From NCBI GenBank assembly GCA_964587885.1, contig CAZPME010000001.1, positions 121,991 through 185,990 on the forward strand: a stretch of 64,000 bases of DNA. Reading direction: 5' to 3'. Position numbers and translations under genes: made by a program. This document shows, piece by piece, positions 35,407 to 43,179 of the stretch. The stretch is from UBA60 sp964587885 (lineage in GTDB: Archaea; Thermoplasmatota; Poseidoniia; Poseidoniales; Poseidoniaceae). Position 1 is the stretch's first letter, and each line of letters opens with the position of its first letter. The notes under the pieces are model-generated. The model was not told the DNA's origin and ran no database searches. It worked only from the letters and a program-made list of their open reading frames with translations.

Positions 35407-35420
35407 CCGAACATGTTCGG
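35407..35420. promoter_or_regulatory. Perfect cluster palindrome before the diiron oxygenase gene
   Basis: CCGAACATGTTCGG is a perfect 14-bp palindrome, the best copy in the window. It starts 9 bp after the stop of the Bat-type regulator and lies 29 bp before the ATG at 35450. Confidence 0.7.
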
Positions 35421-35449
35421 GCTACATTGATGTTGTAAACCGCTCTCGC

Positions 35450-36622
35450 ATGTGCATGCATGCGATACCGGCAACCTTTGATGAGTGGGTTGAAAACTTC
35501 GGCGAATGGCAGAAAACCGTTGGTTTCGACCCGGCTTGGGCGGGTGATTTTGACCTGTCGATAAAATTTGATTGGGAGAGGGCTGGCGAAGTTATCGAAT
35601 TTGGAGATTATGCTGGTCGGCCAAAGTGGGAACGCGCTCTGCAAGTACCTCACCAGAACATTCGCGATTCGCTAGTAAGCATGATTACCGTTCAAGGTGA
35701 TACAGAATTTGCCAGCGTCGAACAACAAAAGCACTTACTTAAGACTGCACCTACAGATTACGACCGCTACTCGGCTGCACGCATCATGGCAGAAGAACAG
35801 CGCCACGGTTGGCAAATGTGCTATTTGTTAATGACCTATTTTGGTAAACAAGGGGCCCGCGAAGCGCAAAAATTGCTTGAAAGAAACGCACAAGAAGGTA
35901 GTCGTCTGCTTGGAGCATTCAATCGCCCGATGCCACATTGGCTAGACTTTTTCTGCTACACCATGTTCATCGACCGAGATGGAAAATTCCAACTTGGAAT
36001 GTTATCGACTTCAAGTTTCAAACCTCTCGCCGCCAGCATGGGTCCAATGCTCAAAGAGGAATCATTTCACTTAGGAACTGGGGCAAGCGGCTTACGCCGA
36101 GTCATTAGGGCCGGAATCATTCCCGTAGATATGTTGCAACGTTACTTCAACAAATGGGTAGCAACAGCACATGATCTATTCGGCACCGATAATTCCACCT
36201 CGGCAGAATGGGCATATGTTTGGGGAATCAAAGGTCGCTGGGATGAACGAGAAAAATTGGCTAATAATACTGAAGTAAACAGGGAGCACTTGAACGAGGA
36301 ATCACGCGGCCATTACCACGATGAAATTGTCGCAGAGGTCGAGAAACTATGTGGTAATCTTCCCGAAGGGGCCACACCTCTCTATGTACCTGATGAGAAA
36401 TTTGGCCGCAGTATTGGAGACTTTGCTGGATTGAAATATACTGTCTCCGGAGAAAAATTTGCTGGAAATGATGACGAATGGCAGGAATACCTTGCCGTAA
36501 ATATGCCAACTGCAAAAGATGAAGAGGACTTGAAAGAACTCTTTACCCAAGAATGGATTGAATTCCGTGAACCAACTAGAATGATGATCGAATCTGGTAT
36601 TGGACAACTCAATAAGGCATAA
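35450..36622 (+). CDS. BoxB/PaaA-like diiron acyl-CoA oxygenase
   Basis: The 390-residue ferritin-like protein has the two diiron motifs AEEQRHGWQM and KEESFHLG, with further acidic residues in the helices before them. RLLGAFNRPMPHWLDFFCY, FIDRDGKFQLGML and SFKPLAASMGPMLKEE follow benzoyl-CoA 2,3-epoxidase subunit B (BoxB) closely, and PaaA of phenylacetyl-CoA epoxidase more loosely. Such enzymes use O2 and electrons to epoxidise an acyl-CoA aromatic ring. BoxB is near 475 and PaaA near 310 residues. The reductase partner (BoxA or PaaE) is not adjacent. A start at 35456 is also possible. The gene carries the perfect palindrome and is followed by acyl-CoA enzymes, so an oxygen-dependent CoA-ester pathway is likely. 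Confidence 0.78.
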   Translation: MCMHAIPATFDEWVENFGEWQKTVGFDPAWAGDFDLSIKFDWERAGEVIEFGDYAGRPKWERALQVPHQNIRDSLVSMITVQGDTEFASVEQQKHLLKTAPTDYDRYSAARIMAEEQRHGWQMCYLLMTYFGKQGAREAQKLLERNAQEGSRLLGAFNRPMPHWLDFFCYTMFIDRDGKFQLGMLSTSSFKPLAASMGPMLKEESFHLGTGASGLRRVIRAGIIPVDMLQRYFNKWVATAHDLFGTDNSTSAEWAYVWGIKGRWDEREKLANNTEVNREHLNEESRGHYHDEIVAEVEKLCGNLPEGATPLYVPDEKFGRSIGDFAGLKYTVSGEKFAGNDDEWQEYLAVNMPTAKDEEDLKELFTQEWIEFREPTRMMIESGIGQLNKA

Positions 36623-36659
36623 GGCCAAACTGCCCCTGTGACAACTGCGGGGAACGAAT

Positions 36660-37205
36660 ATGATTCCAGTTTCACTATTCGGAATTGACGCTGAAAAATG
36701 CGAACGTTTCTTCACCGAATTACCATCAATATTGCCTAATGCAGGTGTAAATGACCGGTTGTATGAATCTCGTCTCTACAAAATTGAAGGCGACTTATGC
36801 CTCGACCACCTACACATTATTGACCAATGGATGGAAGTTCCACCAGCAATTTGGCCTGAGGATGTGGCTCAAGAAATATTGGTAGCAATCGATGTGGTGA
36901 AATACCCAAATGTTGCACTAGTAGAAGGACTACTTGAACTGGATGGCGTCGACATTCACCGTATCGCTAGTTGGCTACATTTTACCACCAACGTATATCC
37001 GTTGTACAACGAAGCAACATGTTTTGGCCTGCAAAGCTTAGGTCTAAATTGCCCATATGATCCACATGATATCGCCTCATATGGCGTCTATGTTGCGATG
37101 ATTGAGGGAATTAAAGAATACGCCCCTGCAGGAGCCTTGCCCGAGTATTCATTGCCGCGCCAACGCTTACTTGAACTCGGCTTGGCCGCATGGTCACAGG
37201 GTTGA
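36660..37205 (+). CDS. Protein of unknown function following the diiron oxygenase
   Basis: No family is recognised. The 181-residue protein is soluble and acidic, with helical segments (AEKCERFFTELPSILP, VAQEILVAIDVVKYPNVALV) and a His/Trp-bearing middle (HRIASWLHFTTNVYPLYN). It lies 37 bp after the oxygenase on the same strand and 4 bp before the transporter, so it is probably co-transcribed with both. A role as accessory or small subunit of the oxygenase (as PaaC is to PaaA) is possible from position only; it has no ferritin-like EExxH motif. Confidence 0.65.
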   Translation: MIPVSLFGIDAEKCERFFTELPSILPNAGVNDRLYESRLYKIEGDLCLDHLHIIDQWMEVPPAIWPEDVAQEILVAIDVVKYPNVALVEGLLELDGVDIHRIASWLHFTTNVYPLYNEATCFGLQSLGLNCPYDPHDIASYGVYVAMIEGIKEYAPAGALPEYSLPRQRLLELGLAAWSQG

Positions 37206-37209
37206 GTAC

Positions 37210-38151
37210 ATGAAAAATGTAGAATCGGTTACGATTACCCATCTCAAGTTATTTTTTGTCGCCGCAACTTGGGGGGCGGCGTGGTCTGCGGGTCGGTGGT
37301 TAGCGCTAGATTTACCTCCGATTACTGGAGCATGGTTACGATACCTCATTGCCGTACCGCTATTCATCTTCTGGCTGTTTTGGGCCGAGGGAAAGGTAAT
37401 TCCGACCCGAGAGGAATGGAAAAGTATTGCATTGATTGGATTTTTTTCAGCCTTTTTGTACCAAGTTTTCTTCATGTTTGGAATGGTCTATACAGCAGCC
37501 GGAGATGCATCACTAGTAATCACCTTCAACCCACTTTTTACAGCATTATTGGCAATTCCATTCCTAGGTCGAACCCTTACTCGCCGGCTTGGAGGAGGTT
37601 TGGCTTTGGGGATTGCAGGAATAGCAGTCATTTTCAGCCAAAGCCCAAACATTTCAATTCCTAAGGATGAACGGATGTTGGGTGATGGGCTAATCGCTAT
37701 CGCGGCATTTTGCTGGGCTTGTGCAACTATTCTATTGAAGCGAATGATGAGCAAAACTGCTCCTAATTCTGAAACACCAATGTCTCCACTAGCAATCACC
37801 GTTTGGTCCTCGACTATTGGACTTGCATTTTTGACTCCATGGACAGGGTATGAAACGATCCAATATGGGTTGCCGAGCATCGGCTTTTGGACTTGGATTT
37901 CAATATCATTCTTAGCTGTTTTTTCAACAGTAATTTCGTATGTTTGGTTCGCAAATGGGGTAGAAAAAATTGGTGCAAGTCAAGCAGCGTTGTATGTATA
38001 CCTCGTACCGCCATTTGGAATTCTTTCCGGTTGGTTATTACTCGACGAAAGTTTAGGATGGGCACTACCTCTAAGTTTCGTATTAATCGTTGGTGGCGTA
38101 GTATTGGCTTCAAGTGAGACAGCAGCAAAGACTTCTTCATATTCGCAATAA
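37210..38151 (+). CDS. EamA-family (DMT) transporter
   Basis: A 313-residue protein with ten predicted membrane spans made of two EamA repeats: FFVAATWGAAWSAGRWL opens the first and LIAIAAFCWACATILLKRMM the second. The pattern FNPLFTALLAIPFLG at the end of the first repeat and YLVPPFGILSGWLLLDESLG in the second are classic for drug/metabolite transporters. Substrates range from amino acids to nucleotide sugars and cannot be read here. The start ATG at 37210 follows the upstream stop by 4 bp; longer frames run into the previous gene. Its end overlaps the next frame but the next real start is at 38180. Confidence 0.87.
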   Translation: MKNVESVTITHLKLFFVAATWGAAWSAGRWLALDLPPITGAWLRYLIAVPLFIFWLFWAEGKVIPTREEWKSIALIGFFSAFLYQVFFMFGMVYTAAGDASLVITFNPLFTALLAIPFLGRTLTRRLGGGLALGIAGIAVIFSQSPNISIPKDERMLGDGLIAIAAFCWACATILLKRMMSKTAPNSETPMSPLAITVWSSTIGLAFLTPWTGYETIQYGLPSIGFWTWISISFLAVFSTVISYVWFANGVEKIGASQAALYVYLVPPFGILSGWLLLDESLGWALPLSFVLIVGGVVLASSETAAKTSSYSQ

Positions 38152-38179
38152 CCTTACATCGCGAACCTATAGCAGGGAC

Positions 38180-39070
38180 ATGGCGATTCAATGCGTGGCC
38201 GTAATTGGTGCAGGTACGATGGGGGCTGGAATCGCCCAAGTTTGTGCCCAGGCGGGTTGGAAAACCAACTTGTTCGATGCGTTTCCCGAAGGCCTTGTCG
38301 CCGGTATGGCAAAAATTGATGCTTTCTGGGAAAAAGGTATCGCCAAAGAAAAAACTACGCCAGAGCAAAAAATGCAATGGTCTGCTAACCTTCACGCTTG
38401 TGATGATTTGGCTGCTGCAGTTGCAGAAGCGGATTTAGTAATTGAGGCGGTGCCAGAAATTCCTAAATTAAAACACTCAATTTTCTCCGACTTGTCCAAA
38501 ATGGCACCCTCTCAAGCTGTACTAGCAAGCAATACCTCAAGTTTGTCGATTGCCGAGATTGCCGCCGCTACCGATTGTGGCGAGAGGGTTATTGGAATGC
38601 ATTTCTTCAATCCAGTTCCAATAATGAAGTTACTTGAACTCGTCCGACATGATGGTTGTAGTGAAGAGACTATTGCCATTGCACAGGCTGCTGGAGAAGC
38701 GATGGGTAAAACTACGATTCTAGTCAAGGATGTTCCTGGTTTCGCTACCAGCCGACTTGGAGTTGTACTCGGAAATGAAGCGATTCGAATGCTTGCTGAT
38801 GGGGTGGCCAGTGCGAGCGATATTGATACTGCGATGCAATTAGGCTACCGGCATCCGATGGGTCCACTCGCCCTTTCTGATTTGGTCGGCTTAGATGTGA
38901 GGCGAGATATACTACACAATCTAGCTACCTCTTTTGATGATTCAGCCTACCTCCCACACCCATTACTTGAACAATTAGTTGCCGAAGGAAATCTAGGTAA
39001 AAAGAGTGGCAAGGGAATCTATGATTGGGCTACTGGTCAGGCTGTTGAGCGAGATGATTTGCCACTTTAA
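38180..39070 (+). CDS. 3-Hydroxyacyl-CoA dehydrogenase (Hbd/PaaH type)
   Basis: A 296-residue NAD(P)-dependent dehydrogenase acting on 3-hydroxyacyl-CoA. AVIGAGTMGAGIAQVCAQAG is the dinucleotide fold, ASNTSSLSIAEI holds the catalytic Ser/Asn, and GMHFFNPVPIMKLLEL carries the catalytic His. The C-terminal domain with DVPGFATSRLGVVLGNEAIR and HPMGPLALSDLVGLD is complete. Length matches stand-alone beta-hydroxybutyryl-CoA dehydrogenase. The ATG at 38180 matches the family start. Together with the crotonase at 39230 it gives two beta-oxidation steps, and PaaH-like enzymes also act in phenylacetate breakdown. Confidence 0.92.
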   Translation: MAIQCVAVIGAGTMGAGIAQVCAQAGWKTNLFDAFPEGLVAGMAKIDAFWEKGIAKEKTTPEQKMQWSANLHACDDLAAAVAEADLVIEAVPEIPKLKHSIFSDLSKMAPSQAVLASNTSSLSIAEIAAATDCGERVIGMHFFNPVPIMKLLELVRHDGCSEETIAIAQAAGEAMGKTTILVKDVPGFATSRLGVVLGNEAIRMLADGVASASDIDTAMQLGYRHPMGPLALSDLVGLDVRRDILHNLATSFDDSAYLPHPLLEQLVAEGNLGKKSGKGIYDWATGQAVERDDLPL

Positions 39071-39086
39071 CAGTTTATTATCCAAA

Positions 39087-39194
39087 TTATGGGAATAATA
39101 GTTCTCCACATTCTGGGCATTCCATCCCCGGTAAAAAAGCCCCTAGTGTAAAACCGCATTGTGGGCACATCGACAGCACTTCATATTCTTCCAT
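39087..39194 (-). CDS. 35-residue zinc-ribbon protein
   Basis: A short frame between two larger genes encodes MEEYEVLSMCPQCGFTLGAF followed by an LPGM turn and CPECGELLFP, then stops. Two CPxCG knuckles 12 residues apart are the complete pattern of a rubredoxin-like or zinc-ribbon mini-protein. It lies downstream of the crotonase on the same strand (35 bp after its stop), so it may be its operon partner. Such small zinc ribbons often accompany acyl-CoA or thiolase enzymes in archaea (DUF35-like context), but this one is too short to place. Four well-spaced cysteines in a non-random arrangement make chance unlikely. Confidence 0.65.
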   Translation of the reverse strand: MEEYEVLSMCPQCGFTLGAFLPGMECPECGELLFP

Positions 39195-39229
39195 CGCTAC
39201 TACTGAGTTGTGATAGGTTTTGAATCTTC

Positions 39230-40018
39230 TCATTCGAAGTTAGGTTGCCGTTTTTCCAAAAATGAGGCGACCCCTTCGGCAAAACCTTGACTCGCTCCAG
39301 CTGCCATTATCAACAATTGTTCATGCTTTAGGTGCGACTCAAAATCTTGCACCGATTGAACATCGAGGAGATGTTTTGTTGACTCACGAGTATGGTGTGA
39401 CCACTTACTCCACTGCCGACCAATTTCACAGGCTCGGGCAATTAATTCACTAGAGTTAACTACCTCGTCTACCGCTCCCAAGTCGAGGGCAGTTTGAGCA
39501 CTCCAGCGAGAATTTTCAAGAATAAAACGACGTGCTTCTTGGTCGCCAACCAAACGAGGCAATAGCCACGTAGTGCCACCATCAGGAGATAAACCTAGAC
39601 TTGCAAAACCGGCGACCAATAACGCTGATTCGCTACATACTCGGTAATCACATGCCAATGCGAGCCCCAAACCACCACCAGCCGCAGCGCCATTAATTGC
39701 CGCAACACAAATTTTAGCCGAGCGGCGCATTTTTACCAATATAGGATGAAGTGTGTCGGTCAATTTCTCAATGAAGGAAACAATACTTTGGTCGGAAATT
39801 GCACGAGAAAATGCTGCTACATCAGCGCCAGCGCAAAACATTTTACCACTACCAGTTAGAACAATTGCCCTTACCAATTCGTCATCAAGAGCGTCATTTA
39901 TCGCCGTGCTGAGTGCTATAATTCCTTCGGCAGAGAATCCTTTAGCAGCGGCTGGGCCACTCAAAGTAAGGAGGGCAATCCCGCCATCTATATCCGACCT
40001 GCTAACTAGGTCGCTCAT
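39230..40018 (-). CDS. Enoyl-CoA hydratase/isomerase family protein
   Basis: A 262-residue crotonase. MFCAGADVAAFSRAI and INGAAAGGGLGLALACDYRV form the oxyanion hole. The usual first catalytic Glu position (GGGxE) is Gly-Leu-Gly here, and the second segment is FASLGLSPDGGTTWLLPRLVG, with Ser/Pro-Asp in place of the hydratase Glu. This pattern is that of PaaG/PaaB-type isomerases and other non-hydratase crotonases rather than of a true hydratase. The tail VASFLEKRQPNFE is typical. It precedes the aldehyde dehydrogenase by 8 bp in reverse order (the dehydrogenase is upstream), so the two are likely co-transcribed. Confidence 0.85.
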   Translation of the reverse strand: MSDLVSRSDIDGGIALLTLSGPAAAKGFSAEGIIALSTAINDALDDELVRAIVLTGSGKMFCAGADVAAFSRAISDQSIVSFIEKLTDTLHPILVKMRRSAKICVAAINGAAAGGGLGLALACDYRVCSESALLVAGFASLGLSPDGGTTWLLPRLVGDQEARRFILENSRWSAQTALDLGAVDEVVNSSELIARACEIGRQWSKWSHHTRESTKHLLDVQSVQDFESHLKHEQLLIMAAGASQGFAEGVASFLEKRQPNFE

Positions 40019-40026
40019 TTTTTCAC

Positions 40027-41472
40027 CTAGCCCAAGTTGACGTTGACATTCTTCACTCGGGTGTAAAAGCGCATTGCATCAGCAGATTGCTCAATTCCAA
40101 TTCCACTAGCCTTCCAACCGGTAAAGGCGGTTTGTGGGAAAGTGATGGGATACTCGTTGATACTAACCATTCCCGAGTGCAAATCTCGAGCCATGCGGTG
40201 AGCCAGTCCCAAGTTTTGCGTCCACACTCCATTTAGTAAACCAAAATCACAATGATTAGCCAACTCAAGAGCTTCCTCTTCATTGGAGAAAGTTGTTACC
40301 GCCAATACTGGGCCAAATAACTCCTCGCGGAATAGCAAATCATCTTTACCGACACCAGTAACAATTGTTGGTTCCATGAAGGCTCCATCGGCTAAATCTC
40401 CTTCAGGGCAACCGCCACCTAGCACCAATTCTCCACCTTGACTCAGGCCTTCTTGTAATAAATCGAGAACAGATTGACGGTGGGAAATACTGACCATACT
40501 ACCGATTCGTACGCCTTCGCTGAGGCCATTACCAATATTCCATTTGGCAACTTCTGCTTTGATGTTTTCAACCAATTCATCGGCGACATCTTCGTGAACG
40601 ATTAGACGTGAACCAGCCCAGCACATTTGCCCGGCATTCATGTAAATTCCAAAGCATACCGCCTTGGCACAATAGCGCAAATTGGCGTCAGCAAATACCA
40701 CATTTGCGCCTTTACCACCCAATTCAAGAGTGACCGGAGTGAGATTTTCAGCCGCTTTGGCCATAACTGCTTTTCCTGTTGGCACTCCACCAGTAAGGAC
40801 AATGCCATCGACACCACCTGAGCCCGCTAATGCATCACCTACTTCCCCACCAGGTCCGGTGATAATTTGCAATACTCCAGATGGTAGACCTGCATCTTCC
40901 ACGATTTTTGCCCATGCAAGTAGGGAAAGCGGAGTGAGACTGGCCGGTTTCGCGATGACCGTACAACCTGATGCGAGGGCTGGGGCGATTGAGCGTACTG
41001 CCAATTGGAGGGGGAAATTCCATGGGACAATGTGTGCTGTAACCCCTAGCGGTTGACGCAAAGAGTAGTTCAAACGTGCACCTGGGACTGGAATCGTACT
41101 TCCTTCGATCTTATCTGACCAACCAGCGAAATATTCGAGCGTCCATGCAGCATAACGAATTTCCGACAAGGCTTCACGGAAAGTTTTACCATTATTTTGA
41201 GATTCTAATTTGGCGAGGTCTTTTGCCGCAGCATAAGTCAATTGCGCCATCTTTTGCAAGATTCGGCCTCGACCCGCAGGGTCCATAGCCGCCCAGTCAG
41301 AACTAGCCATTGCCGCTTTACTGGCGCTGATTGCCTTTTCGACATCGGCACTTCCGGCTTTGGGTACAGTTGCGATTACTGTCCCGTTTGAAGGGTCGCA
41401 TACTTCCATTGTTTCACCACTTGCAGCACCATCCCATTGTCCCGCGATTAGCATCATCTCTTGATTCGCCAT
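40027..41472 (-). CDS. NAD(P)-dependent aldehyde dehydrogenase
   Basis: A 481-residue enzyme oxidising an aldehyde to its acid. PWNFPLQLAVRSIAPALASG binds the nucleotide, VTLELGGKGANVVFADANL holds the catalytic Glu, and NAGQMCWAGSRLIVHE the catalytic Cys; EELFGPVLAV and ASGIGIEQ complete the C-terminal half. It is closest in style to betaine/aminobutyraldehyde dehydrogenases, but the substrate is uncertain. In the Box and Paa pathways a semialdehyde dehydrogenase follows ring opening, so a role with the nearby diiron oxygenase is conceivable. The ATG at 41472 (MANQEMMLIAG) is used; the longer frame crosses an intergenic hairpin. Confidence 0.9.
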   Translation of the reverse strand: MANQEMMLIAGQWDGAASGETMEVCDPSNGTVIATVPKAGSADVEKAISASKAAMASSDWAAMDPAGRGRILQKMAQLTYAAAKDLAKLESQNNGKTFREALSEIRYAAWTLEYFAGWSDKIEGSTIPVPGARLNYSLRQPLGVTAHIVPWNFPLQLAVRSIAPALASGCTVIAKPASLTPLSLLAWAKIVEDAGLPSGVLQIITGPGGEVGDALAGSGGVDGIVLTGGVPTGKAVMAKAAENLTPVTLELGGKGANVVFADANLRYCAKAVCFGIYMNAGQMCWAGSRLIVHEDVADELVENIKAEVAKWNIGNGLSEGVRIGSMVSISHRQSVLDLLQEGLSQGGELVLGGGCPEGDLADGAFMEPTIVTGVGKDDLLFREELFGPVLAVTTFSNEEEALELANHCDFGLLNGVWTQNLGLAHRMARDLHSGMVSINEYPITFPQTAFTGWKASGIGIEQSADAMRFYTRVKNVNVNLG

Positions 41473-41508
41473 AGCCAAGCGAAGGTGTCGGGCATGAAAG
41501 CCCTTCGG

Positions 41509-41527
41509 CGACGACCGTAGGTCGTCG
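41509..41527. repeat. Perfect hairpin with CCGTAGG core, copy 2
   Basis: CGACGACC, the triplet GTA, then GGTCGTCG form an 8-bp perfect inverted repeat. It lies between the divergent aldehyde dehydrogenase (start 41472) and the kinase (start 41601), so a terminator role is unlikely here; an operator or a 5' mRNA structure is possible. Confidence 0.5.
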
Positions 41528-41600
41528 AGAATTGAGGTGGTGGCATATTGCAAAGGCGGAGGTTCTTAGGCCAACGCGTAAACCGCAGGTTGGGTCGAAC

Positions 41601-42269
41601 ATGAATAGGGTCATCAGTGCCGCGGCGACAATGAAGTCACTGCGACAAGCCTCTAGTGAAAACCCACCGCGCCTTCTGCTCATCTGTGGGGCAACAGGAG
41701 TTGGAAAATCAACCACCGCGCTCAAGGCCGCGCATAGTCTAGGTTTTGCCCGTTCACTATCGACTGATGCGATACGCGAAATAATGCGCGCCTGCGGTGA
41801 TGAAAATACCCAACCGGCCCTCCATCGATCTTCATTCAGTCGCGGCGAGGCCGGTGACCCAGTGGTCGATTGGCTCGATACATGCACGGCAGTGGAATCT
41901 GGAATCGCCGCAACCATCGCTCGCGCTTGCCGCGAGGGTATCGACTTAGTCCTCGAAGGAGTCCATCTTCTTCCGGAAAATCGTTGGCTCAGGGAATGGA
42001 AGGAATCAGGAGGAATTGCGGTCGGAATTGTTCTAACTGTCGATTCCGAAAAAGATCATATTGAAATGTTAGAGGAACGCGAAAAATCTTCTTGGCGTCG
42101 TGCTGACCGATATGTCGAGTCTATCAATCGTCTAAGAGCCATTCAAACCGGCATTATTGAGCGCTCCAAAATTACCGATTGGGAAATAATTGAGACAACT
42201 CGAACCGCCGATGCCGTTGCCCGAATTAATCACTTATTCGACCTGCAATGGAATGCGCGCACCCGCTGA
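41601..42269 (+). CDS. P-loop kinase related to 2-phosphoglycerate kinase
   Basis: The 222-residue protein has a Walker A ICGATGVGKSTTALKAA, a following SLSTDAIREIMRA that matches the 2-phosphoglycerate kinase (2PGK) pattern, and a Walker B-like IDLVLEGVHLLP. In methanogens 2PGK makes 2,3-bisphosphoglycerate for cyclic 2,3-diphosphoglycerate, a thermoprotectant and phosphate store. Family members in other archaea may phosphorylate different small molecules. Two ATGs (41601 and 41631) are possible; I use the first. It is alone on the plus strand, divergent from the aldehyde dehydrogenase and convergent with the pilus operon (11 bp between stops). Confidence 0.72.
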   Translation: MNRVISAAATMKSLRQASSENPPRLLLICGATGVGKSTTALKAAHSLGFARSLSTDAIREIMRACGDENTQPALHRSSFSRGEAGDPVVDWLDTCTAVESGIAATIARACREGIDLVLEGVHLLPENRWLREWKESGGIAVGIVLTVDSEKDHIEMLEEREKSSWRRADRYVESINRLRAIQTGIIERSKITDWEIIETTRTADAVARINHLFDLQWNARTR

Positions 42270-42280
42270 AAATTACCGCA

Positions 42281-42727
42281 CTAAGAAAGGTCGATGGTTG
42301 CGGTAAGGTTGTGCAAAAGGCGGGCATGACGGTCGGCGATTCCAACTTCTACATCAATCGAAAACACTTCACCAACCACGGTTACATTGGGGGTTAGCAT
42401 CTTTATCTCTACTCCACGTAATTCGCCATGATGAAGTAAATCATCATGAGTCCAATTGAGGGCTGTCCAAATTGCGTCTTCATTCGACAAGCCAGAGGCG
42501 ACTAGATCATTTGAACGATTTTCAATCAGTGGTTGAAATGACGATTGCAATTCTGCACTGGTATCGATTACTGCATCAGAGGCGGGGTCGTACGGTTGTC
42601 CTAGGCCCGCAACTTTCACCCCATATACTGCCATTGAAAGAAGCGACATCAACAAGACCACTCCAGCTGCTAACAGCATTTGTGCCATCTCGCCATCTTC
42701 ACTTTCATAACAATCCTGATGACGCAT
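42281..42727 (-). CDS. Pilin-like or pseudopilin membrane protein, last gene of the secretion operon
   Basis: The 148-residue protein starts with a short charged head (MRHQDCYESEDGE), then one hydrophobic helix MAQMLLAAGVVLLMSLLSMAVYG, then an outer domain with beta strands (VTVVGEVFSIDVEVGIADRH). This class III-like layout (charged head, Gly/Glu next to the helix, N-terminal span) is that of archaeal pilin-like proteins. Its ATG overlaps the stop of the upstream gene (TGATG). It probably forms part of, or is exported by, the machinery encoded upstream. Confidence 0.6.
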   Translation of the reverse strand: MRHQDCYESEDGEMAQMLLAAGVVLLMSLLSMAVYGVKVAGLGQPYDPASDAVIDTSAELQSSFQPLIENRSNDLVASGLSNEDAIWTALNWTHDDLLHHGELRGVEIKMLTPNVTVVGEVFSIDVEVGIADRHARLLHNLTATIDLS

Positions 42728-43179
42728 CAGTGAATCCCCCCTCGGTACCATACATCAATGCTCACAGTCCAAGCATCTGCTTCGACTTGAACGAGACGGT
42801 GAACGGTGATACTACTGCCACTGGGCTCAACCCCATCACCATGTGGAGCGCTAATTCCAGCATTCTTGGCTAACCAGCATTCGCCATCAACAGTTGCTGT
42901 CAGGCCATTAAGCAATAGTTCGCAAGCACCCTCTCTATCATCTGCAAGTAATAATTCAACTAGGCGATTATCTATTGATTCATCGATAGCGGGGGCTGAC
43001 ACCCCCATCTGAATAGCATCTTCAGCCGCCAACTCTAATGTCGAATCGCTGGCGATAGAAGGTGAATCAGGAATATGAATTTGGATAAGGAACAGAGCAG
43101 TCATAAAAAAGAGCCAAAATAATGTGACCATCTCTAGAATGTGAACTTGTCCATTATCATCGCCCTGCATCTTACTCAC
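42727..43179 (-). CDS. Pilin-like membrane protein, fourth gene of the secretion operon
   Basis: Layout resembles its downstream neighbour: charged head (MSKMQGDDNGQVHILE), one hydrophobic helix (MVTLFWLFFMTALFLIQI) and an outer domain of about 110 residues with two cysteines (GACELL, GECWLA) that could form a disulfide. The GTG at 43179 follows directly after the upstream stop; ATG 43170 is an alternative. The head-plus-helix arrangement fits a minor pilin. Two such genes side by side after an ATPase and two platform proteins look like the cargo of a type IV-like pilus. Confidence 0.6.
   Translation of the reverse strand: MSKMQGDDNGQVHILEMVTLFWLFFMTALFLIQIHIPDSPSIASDSTLELAAEDAIQMGVSAPAIDESIDNRLVELLLADDREGACELLLNGLTATVDGECWLAKNAGISAPHGDGVEPSGSSITVHRLVQVEADAWTVSIDVWYRGGIH

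Noticed and set aside
41596..41604. CGAACATGA before the 2PGK-like gene as another regulon site
   Set aside because: Only the left half matches; the right half reads GAATAGG and the gene is outside the cluster.
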